A stretch of 64,000 bases of DNA, from contig JADJXL010000028.1 of the NCBI GenBank assembly GCA_016715885.1, positions 995,394 to 1,059,393 on the forward strand, in the 5' to 3' direction. The number at the start of each line of letters is the position of its first letter. The stretch's first letter is position 1. The translations under genes and the position numbers were made by a program. The notes beneath the pieces are model-generated. The model saw nothing but the letters and a program-made list of their open reading frames with translations. It did not search any database and had not been told where the DNA came from. This DNA is from Polyangiaceae bacterium (GTDB taxonomy: Bacteria > Myxococcota_A > Polyangia > Polyangiales > Polyangiaceae). Of the stretch, positions 49,323-57,878 are shown in pieces.

Positions 49323-50222
49323 TCATGCAAAACGCCTATTTTCAAAAGAGTCGTTGGTGGCAGCTCGTTCGACCACGTCCACGACCACCACGTCCGGTGG
49401 CGCCCACGCTCGAAATGGTACTTCGATGCCTCCCACGCCACGCGACACGAAGGCTCGGCCCCATTTCGTATGATGCTCACCGCTCACGAGCATGCGCCCA
49501 ATTCGTCCCGGAATGACCGGTGGCCCAAGCGGCGTGGACACGTGCCCGCCATGCGTGTGCCCGCAGAAGTACAGCGAAAACGCGCGCCCGTCGCATAATG
49601 GAAGACCCTCCGGCGCATGGCACAGGACAAACACCAATGCCGCTCCTTCGGCACCCTCGAATGCACGGGCCACATTCGGCTTGCCCGTCCAAGGGTCGTC
49701 GAGCCCCACGATGGCCACATTGCCGTGAGCATCGGGCAAACGCACGGATGCATTGACGAGCACCTGTGCGCCAGCTTCGGTAAGCGCATCTTCGATAGAG
49801 CGGTGTGTCGTCCAAAGATCATGATTGCCAAGGACCGCAAACTTGCAGCGCGCTCGCACGCCTTCCACGCGGCGACGCAGCTCGCGGGCTTTTTCGCGCG
49901 TTCCATGCAAAAATACGTAATCGCCGCCAAGGAGCAGCACGTCAGGGTGCGCCTCCGATAAAAGCTCGAAAGCACGATCGAGCGTATGGGGCGACGTGGT
50001 CGGGCCAATGTGCAGGTCCGATGCAAACGCGATACGCAGCGGTGGAATGCCTTGCGCTTCGACTTTGGTGCGTACCACGCGGACCTGACGTGCGCGTTCG
50101 GTCAAACCCCAAAGTCGCCTCGGCCAATCACCGGTGTAGACGAGGTCCAGCGTCGATTCGACGATTCCGCGCATGCGTGAATACCCGCGTCCTCGGCCTT
50201 CGCTTGCGAGTTTGAAATGCAT
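49323..50222 (-). CDS. Calcineurin-like metallophosphoesterase (YkuE/YaeI type)
   Basis: 299 residues from the ATG at 50222. All metal-binding motifs are in order: SDLHIG (Asp69, His71), GGDYVF (Asp101), GNHDLW (Asn133, His134), LCHAPEGLP and GHTHGGH. The N-terminal 60 residues include a short hydrophobic segment but no strong signal. The GHTHGG spacing and size match the YkuE/YaeI group of phosphodiesterases, several of which act on lipids such as UDP-diacylglucosamine; the substrate here is unknown. It is 7 bp downstream of the AgmX-type lipoprotein gene and likely co-transcribed. A 162-bp fragment of this gene is duplicated at 60939-61100. Confidence 0.92.
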   Translation of the reverse strand: MHFKLASEGRGRGYSRMRGIVESTLDLVYTGDWPRRLWGLTERARQVRVVRTKVEAQGIPPLRIAFASDLHIGPTTSPHTLDRAFELLSEAHPDVLLLGGDYVFLHGTREKARELRRRVEGVRARCKFAVLGNHDLWTTHRSIEDALTEAGAQVLVNASVRLPDAHGNVAIVGLDDPWTGKPNVARAFEGAEGAALVFVLCHAPEGLPLCDGRAFSLYFCGHTHGGHVSTPLGPPVIPGRIGRMLVSGEHHTKWGRAFVSRGVGGIEVPFRAWAPPDVVVVDVVERAATNDSFENRRFA

Positions 50223-50229
50223 CGTGCGC

Positions 50230-51450
50230 TCAATCCCCGGCCGAAAACATAATCGGATACACCACCGTGACGATGCCACCCTCTGGCTGCGGGAATTCCA
50301 GACCCCGCAATGCATTCACGATGCATGCTTTCACCTGCTCGTCGGGCAACTGCTCATCAGCGGGCGTGTGCGCGAGGTCCTCGGACGCGTGCGAGACGCG
50401 GCCATCTCGATCGATCACGAATCGCAATGCCACGCGCCCCTTCAAATCTGGGTTCTTTTTCAGTCCGTTTTCATAACACTTCCGAAAAGCGCCAAAGTTT
50501 TCCCGCATGACACGTTGAATTTCGGAAGGAGGCAAGCGCCCGGATACGGAGGTGGCGCCCATGCGAATTGCCGGAGGCTGCTCGCCCAACGGCCGATTGC
50601 CACGCGGCCGAAAGCTCACGTGAAGTTCCATGACGCCGGTGCCGCCACGGGTTGCATTTCGTTGCGCTACGATGATGGCGCCGAGTGCATTCGTCACGTC
50701 GCTCCAATGCGCGCTTGCATCCGCCGTGAGCCACGAGCCGTCAGGGCAAGGCTGTGGTGCGCCCTTGCACGCCTCCATCATGCTCGAAGTCATCTCGGCC
50801 GAGGTTTTCGCGTCGCGCGCGACGGCTCGATTCGATACCGGCTCGAGTTCTTCTCGATTGCGCGGGCCCGGTCTTCGCACGACGGTGACGATTTCCCAAT
50901 TGATCTGATTCGCTCCAATGTGCAATGCCAACTGCCGCCGCCCGGAGGGTTTGTCATCGGGCGTGGGCGCAGCACCCGGGGGCCTTGGCAGCGGCATCTG
51001 CAGCTTGATCCATGCGGATTTCGTCGATATCCATGCAGTCGGACAACCAGCGAATGCGCTCGTTTGAAGCACGCTCGCCGCAGCCACGAAGGGCACGTCA
51101 GGCGCAATTTCGACCGCACATTCACCCGACTGCAATGCCTGTGGCTTGGCAGTTCGAAGCGTATTCAGCGCATCGAAAAGTGGTTTGATGTTCTGAATCC
51201 GGTCCACGCTCGCCGGGTTCCATTCCAAAACGCGGTCGTTGACCTCGATTTCGGTCAGCGTTGCGCGAATACGTGGACCATCGATGTCGACGTCGGGCTT
51301 CGCGGGAGCCGGCGGACTCGTGTCCACGATAGGAGCTTGCGTCGCGTTTTTGGGCGCCGCTTGGGAACAGCCGGTGGCGAATGCTGCACACAGGGCAATG
51401 AAAAAGCTCGGATGCAGGGTGATGTTCACGCGGCAGGACGTAGCATCCAT
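50230..51450 (-). CDS. Lipoprotein with AgmX/PglI C-terminal domain
   Basis: A 406-residue protein; the signal HPSFFIALCAAFATGC gives Cys28 (an in-frame GTG at 51429 may be the real start). The C-terminal 100 residues (IQRVMRENFGAFRKCYENGL, KGRVALRFVIDRDGRVSHA, CIVNALRGLEFPQPEGG) match the AgmX/PglI C-terminal domain, a TonB-C-like fold typical of myxobacteria and linked to gliding or envelope complexes. The middle (about 60-260) is a beta-rich domain with paired cysteines (CKGAPQPC). It probably binds an envelope partner from the periplasmic side. It leads an operon with the metallophosphoesterase. Confidence 0.85.
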   Translation of the reverse strand: MDATSCRVNITLHPSFFIALCAAFATGCSQAAPKNATQAPIVDTSPPAPAKPDVDIDGPRIRATLTEIEVNDRVLEWNPASVDRIQNIKPLFDALNTLRTAKPQALQSGECAVEIAPDVPFVAAASVLQTSAFAGCPTAWISTKSAWIKLQMPLPRPPGAAPTPDDKPSGRRQLALHIGANQINWEIVTVVRRPGPRNREELEPVSNRAVARDAKTSAEMTSSMMEACKGAPQPCPDGSWLTADASAHWSDVTNALGAIIVAQRNATRGGTGVMELHVSFRPRGNRPLGEQPPAIRMGATSVSGRLPPSEIQRVMRENFGAFRKCYENGLKKNPDLKGRVALRFVIDRDGRVSHASEDLAHTPADEQLPDEQVKACIVNALRGLEFPQPEGGIVTVVYPIMFSAGD

Positions 51451-51566
51451 TTCCGTTTACGTCGATGCCCGCTGACGCGAAGACTTTCAAGCTCAATGAT
51501 TCCGTATACCATGCCATATCGCTTGGGCATCCATGGCGAACGCTCGAAACACACCGACCAGCCGAT

Positions 51567-51851
51567 GATGGAGTGCCTGCGCATCGTCGATGGAGCACCG
51601 ACGCCTATGTGATGGAGTGCCTGTGCATCGTCGATGGTTCAGCGACCACGCTGTGGTGAAGCTGCGACACCCACGTGATGGAGCATCGACACCCACTTGA
51701 TGGAGCATCGACCATGTTGAGTCGAGTACAGACCAGTCGTTAATGGAGTGCCTGTCAGCGTGTGATGGAGCACCGACGCTTGGTTGATGGACGACCGTTC
51801 ACAACGTGATGGTGCGGCAACCAATGGGTGATGGTCGAGTGACCAAAGGAG
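51567..51851 (+). repeat. 22-bp-period degenerate tandem array abutting a start codon
   Basis: Thirteen units start at 51567, 51589, 51611, 51633, 51655, 51677, 51699, 51721, 51742, 51764, 51786, 51808 and 51830, all 22 bp apart except one step of 21. The best consensus starts GATGGAGCACCGACGCC. A fourteenth phase position, 51852, is GGTGAAATG, containing the start of the next gene, and GGAGGGTGA just before it is the ribosome-binding site. The 115 bp between 51451 and 51566 shows only one weak related unit (CACCGAC near 51552). There are no unique spacers, so this is not a CRISPR array. Confidence 0.88.
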
Positions 51852-51857
51852 GGTGAA

Positions 51858-52577
51858 ATGACGACGATTGACCAGCGATTGGCTCGCAAGGGCAAGGGGC
51901 AGCCGCGAAAGGCGGTGCTTCAGCAGGCGCGGGTGCTGCAAGCGCTCGCGGTGGAGCACAAGGCGGAGCTTGCCGACCATGGTTGGGACGACGCGGATTC
52001 ATTGCAATTCGCGAATCACATCGCGGCGGCGGAAGGGACGATGGGGGATCGGGCGGACACGAGCAGCGATGCGGATTCGAAGACCAAGGGTGAGCAAGCG
52101 GCGCTCGATGGGGTGAAGGTGTTTTTGCGTCGGTTGCGATTCGCGTTGCCGCGGGTATTGCGATCAAATGTGGCATCGGGCGTGACGGCGGCGGCGTTTG
52201 CCGTGGACGAGCCATTGCGGCGCAGCACGCCGAAGACGATTGCGTATTTGATCAGAATTCGTCCTGCCGTCGAGAAGCTCGATGATTCGCTGAAGAAGCA
52301 TTTTGGAGGTGCGAAGGCGTCGGCCGAATTGGATGCGGTGAAGGCGGCGCTGGAGAAGGCGGATACGGATCAAGAATCGGCGCAGGCGGCGGGGCCGGTG
52401 GAGACGCAGGTGCTCAACGAGGCGATTGGTCGGTTGCTCGAGGACATCGAGGACGTCATTCGAGCGGGCAAGAGCGCATTCGATGGGCAGGCGACGATAG
52501 CGGCGAAGTTCAACAAGGATTTGATATTGCGCGCGCGGCGGCGCAAAAAGGACGATGTGGAGGAGGCGACCCCGTAG
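51858..52577 (+). CDS. Helical cytoplasmic protein of unknown function
   Basis: A 239-residue protein without signal peptide or membrane segment. The sequence is strongly helical and charged (KAVLQQARVLQALAVEHKAE, GVKVFLRRLRFALPRVLRSN, LNEAIGRLLEDIEDVIRAGK) and ends in a basic patch RARRRKKDD. It has no enzyme motif and I do not recognise a family; a DNA- or RNA-binding or structural role is possible. The ribosome-binding site (GGAGGGTGA) and start lie exactly in phase with the 22-bp repeat array upstream, so its expression may be controlled through that array. The gene is flanked on the right by a truncated gene on the other strand. Confidence 0.75.
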   Translation: MTTIDQRLARKGKGQPRKAVLQQARVLQALAVEHKAELADHGWDDADSLQFANHIAAAEGTMGDRADTSSDADSKTKGEQAALDGVKVFLRRLRFALPRVLRSNVASGVTAAAFAVDEPLRRSTPKTIAYLIRIRPAVEKLDDSLKKHFGGAKASAELDAVKAALEKADTDQESAQAAGPVETQVLNEAIGRLLEDIEDVIRAGKSAFDGQATIAAKFNKDLILRARRRKKDDVEEATP

Positions 52578-52658
52578 GTTTCCCTCGCCCCCATTTCATC
52601 GTTTTCGCGTCCACGTCCCCGAACGATCCCCGATACGGGGTTTCTGAACCAGGTCAAT

Positions 52659-53078
52659 TCACAGCGCGTCGAGGCATGCGACGGGAAGCCATGGTGCGGC
52701 CAGGTTGTTGCATTCGCCGACGTGGCCCATTCCGGTGCCGATGCTGGTGGCGGCGCCCGTTATGGGATCGATTGCGTAGAGCACGGGTATGGCGTCGTTC
52801 GTGCACGCGTAGATGATTCCGTTTGCCGGGTGCATTTCGATGCCGACCGAGCCGATGGTGGCGCCGGTGATGGGCGCGATCACGGTGGCATTTCCCGTCG
52901 TGGGGTTGATTGAATAGAGCGAATGGGTAGCTCCGTTGATGGCGTAGAGTCCGCCGTGACCGGCGTTCAGCGCGTCGCTCCAGGTAGCGCCTGAAGTCGT
53001 GAAATCGACGCCAAGGTCGCCGACTTTCGTCCCTTGGCCGGTCGTGGTATCGATGTCGAGGAGGACTGGTATGAGCGT
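52659..53078 (-). pseudogene. 5'-truncated beta-propeller-type gene fragment
   Basis: An open frame of 139 codons with no good start: a stop lies just upstream (TGA at 53081-53079) and the first possible start is an internal GTG at 52883. The translation contains three similar blades (VLLDIDTTTGQGTKVGDLGV, SLYSINPTTGNATVIAPITG, VLYAIDPITGAATSIGTGMG), each with DPxTG..T.IG, as in YncE or DUF4394-like propeller proteins. Those are normally over 300 residues with a signal peptide, so the 5' part has been lost. It sits just after the IgGFc-type gene. Confidence 0.6.
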
Positions 53079-53101
53079 TCAGTGTCGGCTGGTGGGGTCA
53101 C

Positions 53102-54916
53102 TTATTGGTTCATTAGCCGGTAGCCAATACCCGCAGAGAGCGAATACGAATTTCGCAATGTCATCTGAGTCGTGCCCCAACCCCAAATGGTAACTCCAAA
53201 TGGCCCGTCGCTCCACATCTCATGCGTTCCATGAGAGCATCCGCCTACCGGTATGAAATCACCGGTAACGAGGTCGACTCTGACCCATTCGTAATCGGCT
53301 CCAGCCGATTGCCAACCTACGAGCTCCCCGAGGCATTTCAGATTTACTGGCGCGAAAGACTTGGACAACTTGTTCCTGGATCGAATGACGACCAGACTTG
53401 TTTCTGGAAACGACGGCTCGGCAAAGAAGACGTACCTTCGCAAATAATGATCCGGTGAAATGACGTTATGCCATTCTGGATCACCTATGTTGCCGAACTG
53501 CGATCCACCCGTCATGTACGCCCCGAGGTAAAATGGGTGATCCTTGTCCTGGGCTCGAACGACAAGCGGCCCCGGATCCTCGAACTCCACCACTTCGCCA
53601 AAGCCAATCGACGTCGGCGCGTTGGGGGGTTTCGCGGGAGACCACGTAAGCGTGGTACCGTCCACGATGCCCACCAAACGCCAGCGCCCTTGTTCGTCCA
53701 TTGCCGTGCGGTTCTTGTGACGAACGGCCACGTATTCGCTGCCGAGCGCGCCAACGGGCGGAAGCTGTTGCTGGGCCGAATCGCAGTCGGACTGCGTTGT
53801 CGGAACACGCATGCACGTTGAAGCACCGAAGACGCCGACGGGTTTGTCCGACTCCAGCGGGCTGCCCGTGAGCTCTGCGGGTTGCGTGATTTGCAGGAAC
53901 TGACCTGCGTTCAACGTGTACGTTACGGGCATGCCCGCCGAAGCCGCGGCGACATCTGGGCCACCGATGACGGTAGTCTTCGGCAAGAGCGTTACCTTGG
54001 TCGAGTTTTCCTTCGCCAGAACGACGAGCGATGGATAGCCACCGATGGGATTTGCCGGCGGAGGCGGATCGGGGATGGCTTTGTACGCGTTGATAGCAAT
54101 GTAGTTGGTGCCCCAAGCACTCGTGGGCAGGAGCAACGTGGCTGACGTGACGGCGGCAGGACCGCCGTTGAAGGGCACCATCTGGTAGGCGGTGACGGGA
54201 AAATCGGTCGTGATGCGGAACGCTTTGCCAATGCCTGTACCGGAAAAACCCGTCTCGATACCCAGGGCGGCGGGTTTGGGGCAATCGATCACGCTGCCGC
54301 CTTCCGAGTACCTGGATAGGAACAGGATGGCGACTTGACCCGGCGGCACGCCGGCCACGGGATCGTAGGGCACGTAGTTGACGACACCGTTGGCGCCGAT
54401 GGACGGGATGTACGTAAACGCCGCTGGATCAAGGGCGCTGCCGTCATACGCAACGTTGATGTGCACCGACGTGGCCCACGTGTTTGCGACAATGGCTGCG
54501 AAACATGCACCAGAGGATTGCGGTCGGAGCGGTGCCTTCATGGCCCAATATTCACAGCCCACCGAGCTCCCAGAAGCTTCGGCCGCTATGCATGGATTAT
54601 CAACACACGCCCCGTCCAAACAACCCTGATTGGCTGTGCAGGTGATGTTCACTTGCCCGGTGCAACCATTCACTACGCTTTTCGAGTCTGGAGAGCAGGT
54701 ATCACCGCAATTCGTTTCCAACGATAAGCCCGCCTCGCCGCCAGCTCCCGTGCTTTCTTCAAGACCTCCGTTGCCGTACGCTCCGCCTGGACCGCTCCCG
54801 CCAGTCAATACGTATTCCCTATCGACGCCAAGTATATCTGCGCATCCAATGCAAGCTACAGCGTAGCCTGCATTTGTGAGTAGCAGTGCTTGAAGCGGAA
54901 AAACGTCCCGTCTCAT
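53102..54916 (-). CDS. IgGFc-binding-type surface protein
   Basis: A 604-residue exported protein. The signal-like start (LQALLLTNAGYAVACIGCAD) could be lipidated at Cys22 or Cys25. A Gly/Glu-rich linker and a small cysteine-rich part (NCGDTCSPDSKSVVNGC, CLDGACVDNPC) precede the main domain from about 125 to the end. This carries features of the IgGFc_binding family: YQMVPFNGG, LLLPTSAWGTNYIAI, GQFLQITQPAELTGSPLESD, KPVGVFGAS. In eukaryotes this family coats mucus. In myxobacteria it is widespread and its ligands are unknown, so adhesion is inferred. It is the last gene of the kinase-TPR operon (6 bp after the TPR gene). Confidence 0.85.
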   Translation of the reverse strand: MRRDVFPLQALLLTNAGYAVACIGCADILGVDREYVLTGGSGPGGAYGNGGLEESTGAGGEAGLSLETNCGDTCSPDSKSVVNGCTGQVNITCTANQGCLDGACVDNPCIAAEASGSSVGCEYWAMKAPLRPQSSGACFAAIVANTWATSVHINVAYDGSALDPAAFTYIPSIGANGVVNYVPYDPVAGVPPGQVAILFLSRYSEGGSVIDCPKPAALGIETGFSGTGIGKAFRITTDFPVTAYQMVPFNGGPAAVTSATLLLPTSAWGTNYIAINAYKAIPDPPPPANPIGGYPSLVVLAKENSTKVTLLPKTTVIGGPDVAAASAGMPVTYTLNAGQFLQITQPAELTGSPLESDKPVGVFGASTCMRVPTTQSDCDSAQQQLPPVGALGSEYVAVRHKNRTAMDEQGRWRLVGIVDGTTLTWSPAKPPNAPTSIGFGEVVEFEDPGPLVVRAQDKDHPFYLGAYMTGGSQFGNIGDPEWHNVISPDHYLRRYVFFAEPSFPETSLVVIRSRNKLSKSFAPVNLKCLGELVGWQSAGADYEWVRVDLVTGDFIPVGGCSHGTHEMWSDGPFGVTIWGWGTTQMTLRNSYSLSAGIGYRLMNQ

Positions 54917-54922
54917 TGCTCG

Positions 54923-55957
54923 TCACCATGCTCCTTCCACCGAAATACCGATGCCGTCAGCAGAACCGCGAATTCTTGCGGTCAGAACGTTGAGCGGGTC
55001 GGGTTTTTGCTGCTTGCCGTATTTATTGATGATCAGCAGGCTTCCCCCAACCACAGCACCTGCGATCGCCACGCCGAAACCAAATGTTGCAGCATTTGCA
55101 CTTGCTCGAGCGTGATTCCCTGTGTCGACGGCCGTTTGGGTCTGGCAGTACGTCATAATTCCCGTTGGGGCATTTCTGCAATATTGGTTCGACTCATTCT
55201 TGGCTGACACTGCCAATACGAGCGCCACGGTACCGACAACCAGACCCGAAGTGCCCACTCCAAGCGCAAGGAATCCGCCAGTACGCAGGCCATGATTTGG
55301 CGGTAGCGTCGGCGGCGGATCCCAATAATACTGTTTTTCGGGAACGATACGCGTACTTGCAGAGGCTGCCGAATTTAGAAGCGCAACAGAAATGCGCTCG
55401 GATTGCCCCTTCTTTAGATGCAAATGGATTTCCTTGGCCGCCACTCCTGGCGCTCTCAGGATGACCGTATGATCTCCAGGATCAACAACGAAGGGCAGCC
55501 CCAAAGAATTGTTGCCAATCTTGACGCCGTCGACGGTTGCCTCGAAATTTGTCGAGTTGCCCGGGGGCGCTACCAAGACGATGGCGGCAACGTCCAGCAA
55601 CAATACATCGCGTTGAACTCGCGCCTCTTTTGCATATCCTTCGTGTGCTTTTTGTTTTTCGCTCGAGAACTTCTCGTATTCATGCAAATATTCTTCGTAA
55701 CCTTTGATGGCTGCTGTAAGTCGTCCCCGTTTGGTATTACAATCTGCTAGCGCGAGAATCGTTACCGATCGGCGTTCACCTGCAAGGCTTTGCTCGAGTT
55801 TCGGGCATGCTTCGTCATAACGACCGCTTTCCATGAGTTCAATGCCTTGATGGAACAGCGCCTCCGCTAAGCTCACCGATGCCCTTGCAACTGGAGACGC
55901 GGTCAAGACAGACCAAAGGATGGGTGTGATGGCAAGAGTCGAGAAACGTGCGTTCAT
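54923..55957 (-). CDS. Exported TPR/PEGA-type membrane protein, kinase partner
   Basis: 344 residues from the ATG at 55957; TTG at 55990 is possible but breaks the signal peptide. Signal: LAITPILWSVLTASPVARA. TPR-like helices at about 25-100 (EALFHQGIELMESGRYDEAC, CNTKRGRLTAAIKGYEEYL) are followed by a PEGA-like beta domain (ATVDGVKIG, VDPGDHTVILRAPGV) at about 125-185. Two membrane segments follow: GGFLALGVGTSGLVVGTVAL and FGVAIAGAVVGGSLLIINKY. This set is the standard companion of myxobacterial membrane kinases. It starts 29 bp after the kinase stop and ends 6 bp before the IgGFc-type gene. Confidence 0.85.
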   Translation of the reverse strand: MNARFSTLAITPILWSVLTASPVARASVSLAEALFHQGIELMESGRYDEACPKLEQSLAGERRSVTILALADCNTKRGRLTAAIKGYEEYLHEYEKFSSEKQKAHEGYAKEARVQRDVLLLDVAAIVLVAPPGNSTNFEATVDGVKIGNNSLGLPFVVDPGDHTVILRAPGVAAKEIHLHLKKGQSERISVALLNSAASASTRIVPEKQYYWDPPPTLPPNHGLRTGGFLALGVGTSGLVVGTVALVLAVSAKNESNQYCRNAPTGIMTYCQTQTAVDTGNHARASANAATFGFGVAIAGAVVGGSLLIINKYGKQQKPDPLNVLTARIRGSADGIGISVEGAW

Positions 55958-55986
55958 TGGAGCTTGCTCGCTATGATGGATTATCG

Positions 55987-57546
55987 TCAACGATCCCGGG
56001 CCCAGTCGTAGGGTTTGGAAGACGTCTTGGGAACTACTTTCGTCTCGATTCCTGGTGCGGGAGCAAGGGGCGTGACGCTTTTCGAATTGGCTGTTGCGGA
56101 TGGATTGGAAGATTTGCTGGATGACGGCATTGACGGACCAGCGACAACGATGCTCGAGATGGGCTTGACGCTCTGATTCGGTTGAGAGACCGTTTTATTG
56201 AACTTGCCGACTTCAGGACCTCGCGTGCCTATCTCCGCTCTTGCAAACCCTTCGTTTGCCACATTCCCCGCATCCTTGCCGGACCAGTTTAGCGGCTGCA
56301 CTTCGACCTTCATGGCGGACACTGCCGGCACCGCGCTCGCATTCACCGTCGTCTGCTCCGCGTGCGGGCCTCGCAATGCCAATACCAACGTCACCACGGC
56401 GGCCGATGTCACCATGGCCCCGCCCCCTGCGAATGCCAACTTCGTACGCTTTGTGCGCAATGACAGCGGTGGCTGCCCCGTAATGCTCATCCCCGCAGCA
56501 GTTCCCTGCGTTTGCTCGACTCTTGCCGGCGGCGGCATCGGCGGCTCGTGCACGATGGGCGGCGGTGCCATAGGCAGATCCTGCACCCCGCGCGACTCCG
56601 TATGCGATGGCAGCGGTGCACGCATCGGCGGAGGCAAACCCAATGCTTCGCGCAACGCCGTCGCCAAATCGTCCGCAGATTGATACCGCTCATGCCGATC
56701 CTTGCGCAGACACCACAGAATGACCGCCTCCAGCGCCGGAGGTACATCGGTGCGCCATGCGCTCAAAGGCACGGGCTCGGCATTCAAAATGTTCCCAATG
56801 AAATCGCTAGGGTTGTTCCCGTCGAATGGCCGCTTCGTCGTCAAAAGCTCGTACAGAACCACGCCAAGTGACCAAATGTCCGTCCGCCAATCCGCGGTTC
56901 TCGAGCTCAAGAGCTGCTCGGGCGACATGTACGGAACCGATCCCACCATGTCGCCCTTGTTCGTCATCGCTGCCTCGTCCGGATCGACGATCCTCGCAAT
57001 GCCAAAATCGAACACCTTGACGCGCGGCGCGCCATCGGCGGTCGTCGTCAAAAATAGATTCGCGGGCTTGAGATCCCGATGCACGACATGCCTTGCATGC
57101 GCCTCGGCAACCCCCCTGCATGCTTGCAGAAAATATTCAACCGCGTCGCCAAGTGGTAGCGGGCCTCTCTTGCGCAGAATCGCTTTGAGATCCTCCCCCT
57201 CGAGGTACTCCATGAGCATGTACGGCTCGCCCGTTTCCAATTTGTCAACGTCGTGGACGCGTACGACGTGCTCGCCCTTCAATCGTGCCGACGCCCGGGC
57301 CTCACGAACGAAGCGCTCGACGGCTTGAGGATTCGTCATTCCGGCGGGCAAGAGAAACTTGATCGCGACCAATTCACCGAGCGTGTCGTGCCTCGCCGCA
57401 ACGACGATTCCCATCCCGCCCTGACCAAGCGTGCGCTCCACGGTGTATTTCCCGAGCAACTTGGTTCCGCGCGGGATCGGATCGTGGCGATTACGAAAGA
57501 GCCCCTCTTCCGGAGGCGGTGCATAATCGGAGCTTTGCATTTTCAC
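55987..57546 (-). CDS. Membrane-anchored Hanks-type Ser/Thr protein kinase
   Basis: 519 residues. The catalytic domain (about 34-300) has all subdomains: LGQGGMGIV (40-48), AIKF with Lys63, HRDLKPAN (catalytic Asp158), DFGIAR (180-185) and a GSVPYMSPEQL activation segment. A Pro-rich linker (about 300-360) leads to one membrane helix (AFAGGGAMVTSAAVVTLVLAL, about 365-388) and a 130-residue Ser/Thr/Pro-rich periplasmic part. The operon continues with the TPR/PEGA protein and the IgGFc-type protein, which suggests the kinase monitors or controls surface adhesion. A sigma-54-type promoter with activator dyads lies 113-220 bp upstream. Confidence 0.95.
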   Translation of the reverse strand: MKMQSSDYAPPPEEGLFRNRHDPIPRGTKLLGKYTVERTLGQGGMGIVVAARHDTLGELVAIKFLLPAGMTNPQAVERFVREARASARLKGEHVVRVHDVDKLETGEPYMLMEYLEGEDLKAILRKRGPLPLGDAVEYFLQACRGVAEAHARHVVHRDLKPANLFLTTTADGAPRVKVFDFGIARIVDPDEAAMTNKGDMVGSVPYMSPEQLLSSRTADWRTDIWSLGVVLYELLTTKRPFDGNNPSDFIGNILNAEPVPLSAWRTDVPPALEAVILWCLRKDRHERYQSADDLATALREALGLPPPMRAPLPSHTESRGVQDLPMAPPPIVHEPPMPPPARVEQTQGTAAGMSITGQPPLSLRTKRTKLAFAGGGAMVTSAAVVTLVLALRGPHAEQTTVNASAVPAVSAMKVEVQPLNWSGKDAGNVANEGFARAEIGTRGPEVGKFNKTVSQPNQSVKPISSIVVAGPSMPSSSKSSNPSATANSKSVTPLAPAPGIETKVVPKTSSKPYDWARDR

Positions 57547-57658
57547 GTCAGCCTGCCCTCAGCTTCAATACATCCAAATCAATCGAAACGACCTACTCAA
57601 CCGACGACGGTGCAAAGGGAGTTGCCCTGTTCACCTACCACGGTGTTTGCCTCCCTAG

Positions 57659-57674
57659 AGCACGCGCCATGCCA
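57659..57674 (-). promoter_or_regulatory. Sigma-54-type (-24/-12) promoter of the kinase operon
   Basis: Read on the minus strand, TGGCATGGCGCGTGCT matches the sigma-54 consensus TGGCACG-N4-TTGCW at the invariant GG and GC with correct 10-bp spacing; the mismatches are C to T at position 6 and T to G at position 12. Transcription would start near 57646, about 100 bp before the kinase ATG. The duplicated copy at 60624-60639 matches even better. Confidence 0.6.
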
Positions 57675-57730
57675 TGACCAACCCTCGTCATTTCCCGCGT
57701 TTTTCGCGGCATTTGCACAGGTTTGGCAGG

Positions 57731-57764
57731 TGCACCCGAAGTGCACCCTTGCACCCGAAGTGCG
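57731..57764. promoter_or_regulatory. Two TGCAC-N5-GTGCA dyads upstream of the kinase promoter
   Basis: Sites at 57731-57745 (TGCACCCGAAGTGCA) and 57750-57764 (TGCACCCGAAGTGCG), centred 19 bp apart. The nearest site is centred about 64 bp beyond the -24 box, the usual place for an enhancer-binding protein. The same motif in the same place occurs before the FHA/sigma-54 activator gene, which is the likely binder. Confidence 0.65.
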
Positions 57765-57878
57765 ACACGCGTGCATTAGGAGCGCAAACGTCACATCGAC
57801 CGCATCGACAAATCACAGCATGTGCGCCAAAGCGTTTTTCCCATGGCACCCGTTTGTCGTCGTGCTAAACAGTTTGGC

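Larger units (their letters stand above)
57603..57840. repeat. Duplicated regulatory region, copy A
   Basis: About 240 bp upstream of the kinase gene that match 60571-60810 imperfectly but along the whole length (for example GGTGCAAAGGGAGTTGCC, GTTTGCCTCC, ACCGCATCGACAAA). Copy B includes the first codons of the FHA/sigma-54 activator gene. In copy A the equivalent start codon reads AGG, so that gene start is lost while promoter and activator sites are kept. The 333-bp gap before the transposase-like pseudogene holds nothing else I recognise. Confidence 0.75.

Noticed and set aside
50173..51612. Plus-strand open frame of 479 codons opposite the AgmX-type lipoprotein
   Set aside because: The minus strand carries a signal peptide and a recognisable C-terminal domain; the plus frame is low in hydrophobic cores and Arg/His-rich.
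51567..51851. CRISPR array
   Set aside because: The units are contiguous and degenerate with no unique spacers, and there are no cas genes.
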